Positions 58,426 through 64,000 of a stretch of DNA of 64,000 nt are shown here, in pieces. A program made the translations under genes and the position numbers. The stretch comes from Yamadazyma tenuis (taxonomy: Eukaryota > Ascomycota > Pichiomycetes > Serinales > Debaryomycetaceae). The stretch covers positions 806,001 through 870,000 of the forward strand of contig NC_089466.1 in assembly GCF_029203305.1 (NCBI RefSeq), read 5' to 3'. Below the pieces are notes generated by a model that saw only the letters and a list, made by a program, of their open reading frames with translations, was not told where the DNA came from and did not search any database. Position 1 is the first letter of the stretch. Every line of letters begins with the position of its first letter.

Positions 58426-59538
58426 ATGGTTGAATCCGTACACAATAAGCTGATTGATATGGAAATGAGATCTGATGATGACTTCAGACTACAGACACCT
58501 ACTCCTAGAGAGAACAGCACTCCCGAAGTTGAGCTCCAAATGAATGCCAAACTAGACGACTTGTACATTGAGAAGCATCAAATAGTTGATCCAGACAACC
58601 TGTCAATTAATGCAGTGAAAATATCACCCGATGGGAAAACATTAGCATACTGTACTTCTAGTGGGGTAATAAGAGTATATAATCTTGATGGCTTTTCTCC
58701 GATGGTAGAGTTATCAGGGCATACAAAAGGAGTTTCAGATATCGATTATTCACCTATTAACTCAGATATCTTGGCCAGTGCTTCTGATGACTTGACCATT
58801 CGTATTTGGTCAATCAGCAAGAATAAGTGTCTCAAGATCCTCAAGAAACACACATATCATGTCACGTCGGTGAACTTCACGCAAAAAGGGAATATACTTA
58901 TATCGGGCTCAGCTGATGAAACTATCACCATCTGGGATTTGAGCTCAGGAAAAAGCTTAAAGACCTTGGCTGCACATTCAGATGCCATTCTGTCAATAAG
59001 CTTAACACCTGATAATACCATAATAGCAAGCGGGTCATACGATGGTCTTATGAGATTATTTGATTGCGAAACTGGTCAGTGTTTGAAGACCTTGGTATAT
59101 AATACTTCCAGTCATGGGACTGCTACCGCATCTACCAGTGATGTTGTCAATCCTCCCATCTCATGTGTAGAGTTCTCCCCCAACGGGAAGTTTATTCTAA
59201 GTTCTAGTTTGGATGGAGTAATCCGATTATGGGATTATATGGACAATAAGGTAATGAAAACGTTTGGCGGAGAAGATGGTAACCCCGTGTGTGAGAAGTT
59301 CGGTTGTCCAGCCAAATTCGTCACAACGACGCTAGACCCATTGGTGGTGTCGGGATCTGATGCTGGCATCTTAATGTTCTGGAATGTCCATTCGAAAAAC
59401 ATTGTATGCAACCAAATCAATATGGAGGCTCCTATTCTTGGTATAGACATGTACCAAGGTGGAAAAGTCCTTGCTGTTTGTAGCAAAAAGGGCGAGTTAA
59501 AATTCTTCGAGATTAATGAAAAGTATGTTAAAAGTTAG
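58426..59538 (+). CDS. SWD3: COMPASS WD-repeat subunit Swd3 (WDR5-like)
   Basis: Encodes 370 residues of a seven-bladed WD40 propeller in the COMPASS histone H3 Lys4 methyltransferase. Clear repeats include LSGHTKGVSDIDYSP, ASASDDLTIRIWSI, SGSADETITIWDLSSGK, GSYDGLMRLFDCETGQ and SSSLDGVIRLWDY. About 60 N-terminal residues precede the first blade. The order and the FDCETGQCLKTL block match WDR5/Swd3. Codon 189 is CTG (58990-58992) at a position where human WDR5 has Ser. Confidence 0.9.
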   Translation: MVESVHNKLIDMEMRSDDDFRLQTPTPRENSTPEVELQMNAKLDDLYIEKHQIVDPDNLSINAVKISPDGKTLAYCTSSGVIRVYNLDGFSPMVELSGHTKGVSDIDYSPINSDILASASDDLTIRIWSISKNKCLKILKKHTYHVTSVNFTQKGNILISGSADETITIWDLSSGKSLKTLAAHSDAILSISLTPDNTIIASGSYDGLMRLFDCETGQCLKTLVYNTSSHGTATASTSDVVNPPISCVEFSPNGKFILSSSLDGVIRLWDYMDNKVMKTFGGEDGNPVCEKFGCPAKFVTTTLDPLVVSGSDAGILMFWNVHSKNIVCNQINMEAPILGIDMYQGGKVLAVCSKKGELKFFEINEKYVKS

Positions 59539-59891
59539 AAATGATAAATGTATAATTTAGAACCTAAAACTAAAGATGAATAAAATGAACTATTGTTGCA
59601 AAATAATTTATATGAGAAAAATCATTTTGGTGAAATTCACATAATTGAATGTACCTTTCACAAGAGCGACAGTAAAAGCACAAATTTGAAATTAAAAAAG
59701 TCCAAAAATTACAAAAGCTATAGTCTACATATCCAAGAACACATATGTATAGCTTGTATCAAATAATGTTCAATTTTTGTTGTGTTCGTTTTGTGTGCAC
59801 CAAGTCCCCCGTTAGCGTGACACAAAAGCCCAACCGCACTGATTTTAAAAGTGAGGAATTTGAAAGATCCCTCAAACATTGACATTCACTA
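59539..59891. promoter_or_regulatory. AT-rich intergenic region between SWD3 and VPS68
   Basis: 353 bp, very AT-rich over the first 220 bases, more mixed toward VPS68. No gene or RNA seen. Confidence 0.4.
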
Positions 59892-60425
59892 ATGGATAGC
59901 CGTAACAATTTATTCAGATTCAATCTCGCCCAATTGAAGTTTCCAAAGTCCCAAAAATTGAGATCCTTTGGTGTGTACTTGGCTGGGATCTTGTTTGCTG
60001 TTGGGTTTTGGTCGATGATTGATGCATCGGTGTATTCCAAAACCGTGAATGCCTCGACCATCCACATTACATTTGTTGATTGGATCCCATTCATCTGTTC
60101 AACCATCGGAATGATGATTGTCAACTCGATAGAAAAGTCTAACTTGTTGAATGATCCGAATAGTTCCTCATTTTTATCCACTGGCTCAGGAAATGCTTGG
60201 GCTGCACGGGTTATTTTATTTTTAGGATTCTCCTTATTAGCTGGCGGATTAGCAGGATCCTTCATGGTTTTCATATTGAAGTTCTTGATGAAGAAAGTGG
60301 GATTTCCTACTTTGGGCATGGGTGTCTCCAACATTGTATGTAACTCTTGTGTGATGTTCAGTTGCATTATTTTGTGGTTATCGCAGAATATCGAAGATGA
60401 ATATAGCTACAGTTTAGCATTATAA
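59892..60425 (+). CDS. VPS68: Vacuolar sorting membrane protein Vps68
   Basis: Encodes 177 residues of the Vps68/TMEM50 (UPF0220) family with four membrane helices. The conserved pieces are GVYLAGILFAVGFWSMIDA, FVDWIPFICSTIGMMIVNSI and the ARVILFLGFSLLAGGLAGS block. Vps68 works with Vps55 in late-endosome to vacuole sorting. Length and topology match the yeast protein (184). Confidence 0.95.
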   Translation: MDSRNNLFRFNLAQLKFPKSQKLRSFGVYLAGILFAVGFWSMIDASVYSKTVNASTIHITFVDWIPFICSTIGMMIVNSIEKSNLLNDPNSSSFLSTGSGNAWAARVILFLGFSLLAGGLAGSFMVFILKFLMKKVGFPTLGMGVSNIVCNSCVMFSCIILWLSQNIEDEYSYSLAL

Positions 60426-60544
60426 GCAATTGAATGTCACATTTTATATTAGGTATAAAGAAGAATTCGACAAAAATTAATATACAGAAGTGAACTAAAG
60501 AAATTGAACAGGATATCTAACCTTAGATGCAAACGTATTAAATT

Positions 60545-61681
60545 TTAATCATCCGAATTCAATAACTCATCTTTTAAAGGACCCAATAATTCCAATTCGT
60601 AGTTACTGAAGTTGAATAGGTTCAAACTGATTGAATTGTTGGATCCCCTGGGATATACATGAAAAGACTTACGTTTCAATTCATGGAAAAAGGGGTGGTT
60701 CAAAACATCTGCAGGAGAAGCTCTAGAGTCTGGTTCGTAGACCAAGATCTTTAATAATAAGTCTATGGCATCAGGTGGAGAATTAGAAAATATCTGTTCA
60801 AATCTTTCCTTCACAGTTCCAGAAAAAAGCTTGGTTTGAAACATGGAACCTCTATAATGAGGGTTACTTTTAAAAAAGAATGAATTGGTGGGAGGTCCTA
60901 ATAACTTAGAAATCTCTTTCAATTGGAGCTCCGGTGATTTCCCTTGGAACACCGGCTTGCCCAAAAACATCTCGGCAATCACACACCCCAATCCCCAGAT
61001 ATCAATCTTGGTAGTATAAACTTGACATCCAATAATTAATTCAGGGGCTCTATAGTACCTCGAACAAATATAGCTGACTGATGGTTGATTGGGTTCCAAT
61101 TTTTTGGCACTTCCAAAATCACAGATCTTTAACTGTACCTTGGATGGGTCCACCAAGATGTTGGAAGGTTTTATGTCTCTATGGCTTATCCCAAACCCAT
61201 GTAAATATAACATGGCTCTAGCCAATTGAAATGTGTATGCCTTCATATGAGGATAGGGTATAGTGTACTTTGACTGTCTGTAAAATTTGATTTCATTCTG
61301 TAAGTTGGAAGGTAAACACTCCATCACCAAGTTCTGGTAGATGACACCATCTCTTGAACTCTTACGTTCAAAAAAGTATTTCAATGCAATAATATTAGGA
61401 TGATTCACGGCTCTTAAGATCTCTAATTCTCTGCTCTTATACTCGGTTTGAGCGGGAACTCTCTTGATGGCAAAGGGTCCAATCCAATCTTCATGGATGG
61501 CATTAACATTGTCGCCAGTGCCATTTCCTTGATTGTAATGATATTTTAATACCGCTTCCACCACGGTACCGAAGGCACCTTCACCAATCTTGTTGTATTC
61601 TTTAACAATCATTTTATTGGATGCCGACGTGGAATTCTCCACAACCTCCAAAATATACTCATCCGATATCGTGGGCTGCAT
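60545..61681 (-). CDS. MCK1: GSK-3-family protein kinase Mck1
   Basis: Encodes 378 residues. It contains MIVKEYNKIGEGAFGTVVEA, Lys73 (FAIKRVPAQTEYKSRELEIL), the catalytic HRDIKPSN (Asp169), DFGSAKKL (Asp188) and the GSK-3 activation-loop SYICSRYYRAPELI (Tyr204). The WIGPFAIK and MECLPSNLQNEI blocks follow yeast Mck1 more than Rim11 or Mrk1. Mck1 phosphorylates primed substrates in meiosis, checkpoint and stress pathways. The kinase looks fully active. Confidence 0.9.
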   Translation of the reverse strand: MQPTISDEYILEVVENSTSASNKMIVKEYNKIGEGAFGTVVEAVLKYHYNQGNGTGDNVNAIHEDWIGPFAIKRVPAQTEYKSRELEILRAVNHPNIIALKYFFERKSSRDGVIYQNLVMECLPSNLQNEIKFYRQSKYTIPYPHMKAYTFQLARAMLYLHGFGISHRDIKPSNILVDPSKVQLKICDFGSAKKLEPNQPSVSYICSRYYRAPELIIGCQVYTTKIDIWGLGCVIAEMFLGKPVFQGKSPELQLKEISKLLGPPTNSFFFKSNPHYRGSMFQTKLFSGTVKERFEQIFSNSPPDAIDLLLKILVYEPDSRASPADVLNHPFFHELKRKSFHVYPRGSNNSISLNLFNFSNYELELLGPLKDELLNSDD

Positions 61682-62589
61682 TGTGAGTTTAAAGGTAAAT
61701 TAAGTATGAAGAGCTCAAGGTATGTATGGGCTTGTATCACGAAAACAAATCAACAGGAGAGGTAAGGCAATTCAGGAAAGAAAACAAAAACACAGATACG
61801 GTTACGTCAATTATAACAAAGACAATGGATTCAAGCTAATTGGAATGTCAATTATAGCAAAGCTCAAAGTGAACAGGTTGTTCAATACCTGTGTTGGAGT
61901 TTATTTATCAGCCTTGTCTTTGGGAAAATTGAGGATTTTTGGCGTCAGGGTTGCAGGACGTGCGATAACCACATCGACCACACCGCTTTTAAGTTTACGT
62001 GTTTAGCCCGGCAAATTACATATATTGCCAAAACAAGCCGGTACCTTAACCATCAACAGCATACGTGATATTTTAAGGTGATATTATATTCTTTTGTTCC
62101 CCCCCAATTGTTATTGATTGTAATACATGTCCATGGCTGGCGACTCCTTTTGCGCAAATAGTAACACCACTAGAGGTCACATGACCTACCCGACGTTAAA
62201 AATGCGCAACTGACTGCAAAACATACCACCACCACAACCGCCAATAAATAGTAAGCTGATTGCGACGCTTGTAGCCAGAGACGAGCCCAACACATTTGGT
62301 CAACTTAGTGTGTATATTATTGGTGCCGTTTGGGACGTGGAAAGAGGTTACACGATACTTAAAGTTTGACTACATCATCAGGAGAGAGGTGCACAACTAC
62401 AGAAGCCACCAATCTTAGCCGAATCAGAAATATAGTTATGGATCTACCCAAACCGAACGTCGTTTCTTGAATGCTTCCAGTGTTTTTTCTATTGTTACTA
62501 CGTGTCTCTAGAGCCCCAGGCCTGTCTAAGATACTCCGCGCAAAAAACCGCGCCCGAAAAATCATCGTGAAAAAATCCCACCAACCACA
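61682..62589. promoter_or_regulatory. Long divergent intergenic region between MCK1 and MRPS18; no gene called
   Basis: 908 bp, the longest gap in the window with DAL2's. Frames of 94 codons (61722-62006, +) and 68 codons (62359-62565, -) show no family pattern. GGTCACATGACC at about 62174-62185 has inverted GGTCA/TGACC arms around CA and may be a basic helix-loop-helix-type site. I found no tRNA and no C/D box pair. An H/ACA or other RNA cannot be excluded by eye. Confidence 0.35.
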
Positions 62590-63228
62590 ATGATTAGACC
62601 AGGTATGGGTGTATTTTCACAAATAGCGTCCGCGATGACCACTAGAAGGATACTTACTCCTCATAGATCCCTCTCTAACACGGCAAAATTTCTCGTGTCC
62701 CAAACCCCAAAAAACCTTGCATCTCCTATAAACCTTGATTTTAATGGTGCTTTTAAATCCAAGAAGAACGTTTCCAACAAGATTGTATTATGGAAATTGT
62801 ACGGTCTTTTCAACAAACACAATACCCATTTGACTATGGTGGCGGTGGAAGAAGATCCCAACTTTTTGGAAAAGAATCCAGACTTATCGTACACTGAACA
62901 AGTGTTGTACTATATGCAATTACCTCATCATCCTAAAATCCACGTATCAGCCGGGCAATTGGGATTCAAAAAGACCCAGAGATCAGAATACGAGGCGGCG
63001 TATCAGGTGAGCTCAAGAATGTTCAAGTTGATCGAAGAACGAAAATTATTGAGTCCTAATGATAGGGTTGAATTGGTGTTGAGGAACTTTGGTAAGGGAA
63101 GAGAAGCGTTTTTGGCAGCTTTGCAAGGGAAAGAAGGGTCTTCTGTCAAGGACCACATTGTGAGAGTATCAGACTCTACGAAATTGAAGTTTGGAGGAAC
63201 CAGATCGAAGAAGTTGCGTCGTTTATAG
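62590..63228 (+). CDS. MRPS18: Mitochondrial small-subunit ribosomal protein uS11m
   Basis: Encodes 212 residues. A presequence (MIRPGMGVFSQIASAMTTRR) precedes the uS11 domain: NTHLTMVAVEEDPNF, HVSAGQLGFKKTQRSEYEAA and the C-terminal VELVLRNFGKGREAFLAAL with the basic end SKKLRRL. It corresponds to yeast Mrps18 (217), an rRNA-binding protein of the platform. Confidence 0.93.
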   Translation: MIRPGMGVFSQIASAMTTRRILTPHRSLSNTAKFLVSQTPKNLASPINLDFNGAFKSKKNVSNKIVLWKLYGLFNKHNTHLTMVAVEEDPNFLEKNPDLSYTEQVLYYMQLPHHPKIHVSAGQLGFKKTQRSEYEAAYQVSSRMFKLIEERKLLSPNDRVELVLRNFGKGREAFLAALQGKEGSSVKDHIVRVSDSTKLKFGGTRSKKLRRL

Positions 63229-63273
63229 GTTTATCATGTACATATATTATTATCCATAAAGCTAATAGAGTTA

Positions 63274-63289
63274 AAGGGCTTTAACCCTT
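63274..63289. promoter_or_regulatory. Inverted AAGGG/CCCTT element upstream of RPL25
   Basis: AAGGGCTTTAACCCTT lies about 145 bp upstream of the RPL25 ATG. CCCTTAA resembles but does not equal the Tbf1 site (RCCCTAA) that drives ribosomal protein genes in Candida-type yeasts. A C/G-rich stretch ACACCGGGCG follows at about 63300. Confidence 0.35.
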
Positions 63290-63433
63290 AAACACCAGTC
63301 ACACCGGGCGTTCGCGCACCTCACTATTGGTGACACAAAGTGGCCGGTTTGTGTAACGTCTGCTTCGCAGTGAGTGAAAAAAAATTACTTTTGAGGATTT
63401 GAAAAAAAATTATCAATCATAGTATAGTTAAAG

Positions 63434-64000
63434 ATGGCTCCAAGTATGTACTATAACAACCCAAAGAAATGGTTAGCGTGAGAGAGTATAGAACGAAGCG
63501 TATGTCAATGCGTCGTAAGAGATAAATAAATCCAGAATTCCCCGTCATATTCACCAAGTTGTAACAGGTTATTAAACGAGAGTGATGAGTTTGAAAACTA
63601 CATTCAATTACCATATTCCAGTAATACATCCCAAGTATAATACCACAACGAACAAATATCGTGTCAGATACTTCAAATCTCGAAGTTTGTACCAAAGAGG
63701 ACATATACATCACTTCATGCTCATTCACTTCCCATGCTTAAAAGCATCAACAAAACCAGTTTTACTAACAAATAACTTTAGACACTAAAGCTGCCGCCGC
63801 TAAGAAGGCCGTGTTGAAAGGTACTAATGCCAAGAAGTCGTTGAAGGTCAGAACCAGCACTTCTTTCAGATTGCCAAAGACCTTGAAGTTGGCTAGATCT
63901 CCAAAATACGTCAGAAAGGCTGTTCCACACTACAACAGATTGGACGCTTACAAGATCATTGTCTCCCCAATCGCTTCTGAAACCGCCATGAAGAAGGTTG
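63434..64000 (+). CDS. RPL25: Cytosolic large-subunit ribosomal protein uL23, spliced; 3' end outside window
   Basis: Exon 1 is only 10 nt (63434-63443: Met-Ala-Pro and one base). The 338-nt intron runs 63444-63781, with GTATGT at 63444, TACTAAC at 63763-63769 and TTTAG at the end. Exon 2 begins at 63782 and is open to the window edge, giving about 76 residues so far. Its sequence (VRTSTSFRLPKTLKLARSPK, then AVPHYNRLDAYKIIVSPI) is uL23 with the eukaryotic N-terminal extension, close to yeast Rpl25, whose gene also has an intron a few codons after the ATG. Rpl25 sits at the peptide exit site and binds SRP and nascent-chain factors. Confidence 0.95.

Noticed and set aside
61722..62006. A 94-codon frame on the plus strand upstream of MCK1
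   Set aside because: It lies in the MCK1 promoter, has no recognisable domain and its composition is like intergenic DNA.
62359..62565. A 68-codon minus-strand frame upstream of MRPS18
   Set aside because: No family pattern, and it would sit in the MRPS18 promoter.
63580..63781. A possible C/D-box snoRNA in the RPL25 intron (GTGATGA near 63580)
   Set aside because: A box C-like heptamer is present but no CTGA box D follows before the splice site.

Overview
The window is nuclear DNA from a budding yeast. Genes are dense (about 43 protein genes in 64 kb), mostly intronless, and lie on both strands with short gaps. The three introns I can place all have yeast signals: GTATGT at the 5' end, TACTAAC at the branch point and TAG at the 3' end. 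Nearly every recognisable protein has a Saccharomyces or Candida counterpart. CTG codons are rare in the strongly expressed genes, and at the conserved positions I could judge they fall where relatives carry polar residues. That suggests a CUG-Ser (CTG-clade, Debaryomyces/Candida-like) yeast; leucine and serine at CTG should be read with that in mind.

Layout. 1-6 kb: 3' end of a coiled-coil gene, MRPS8, AIM36, TPP1, SNU23, a mitochondrial membrane protein and spliced ENT3. 6-12 kb: an amino-acid permease, spliced ATP18, EFM3 and the allantoicase gene DAL2. 12-23 kb: a tail-anchored coiled-coil protein, a small Cys-cluster protein, a ketopantoate-reductase-like enzyme, a CENP-B-type DNA-binding protein, a degenerate DEAD-box-like protein and PIF1. 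23-31 kb: SEC39, a coiled-coil protein, LSM3, MRPL4, MIC12, TSC10, MRPL8, a tRNA-Asn and TMA7. 31-46 kb: LAS17/WASP, a GCIP-family protein, S-formylglutathione hydrolase, an MFS transporter, a gene with an unclear start, a phospholipase B, TVP38, a paxillin-like LIM protein and MTC2. 46-64 kb: clathrin heavy chain, MCM21, an RGD2-like RhoGAP, an MRS2/LPE10 magnesium channel, an SPS1-like kinase, SWD3, VPS68, MCK1, MRPS18 and the 5' part of spliced RPL25, cut by the window edge.

The genes do not form one pathway. Two themes recur by function: mitochondrial biogenesis (four mitoribosomal proteins, AIM36, ATP18, MIC12, MRS2-like, and the mitochondrial form of PIF1) and membrane traffic or actin (ENT3, CHC1, SEC39, LAS17, TVP38, VPS68, PXL1-like, RGD2-like). 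This is probably ordinary gene mixing. I found no transposon, CRISPR array, virus or toxin gene, and no convincing new multi-gene system. The observations most worth following are the two spliced genes with short or separated 5' exons (ATP18, ENT3), the degenerate helicase with an inserted Cys/His cluster, the gene without an upstream ATG at 37-38 kb, and the very short tandem gaps behind SEC39 and LAS17.
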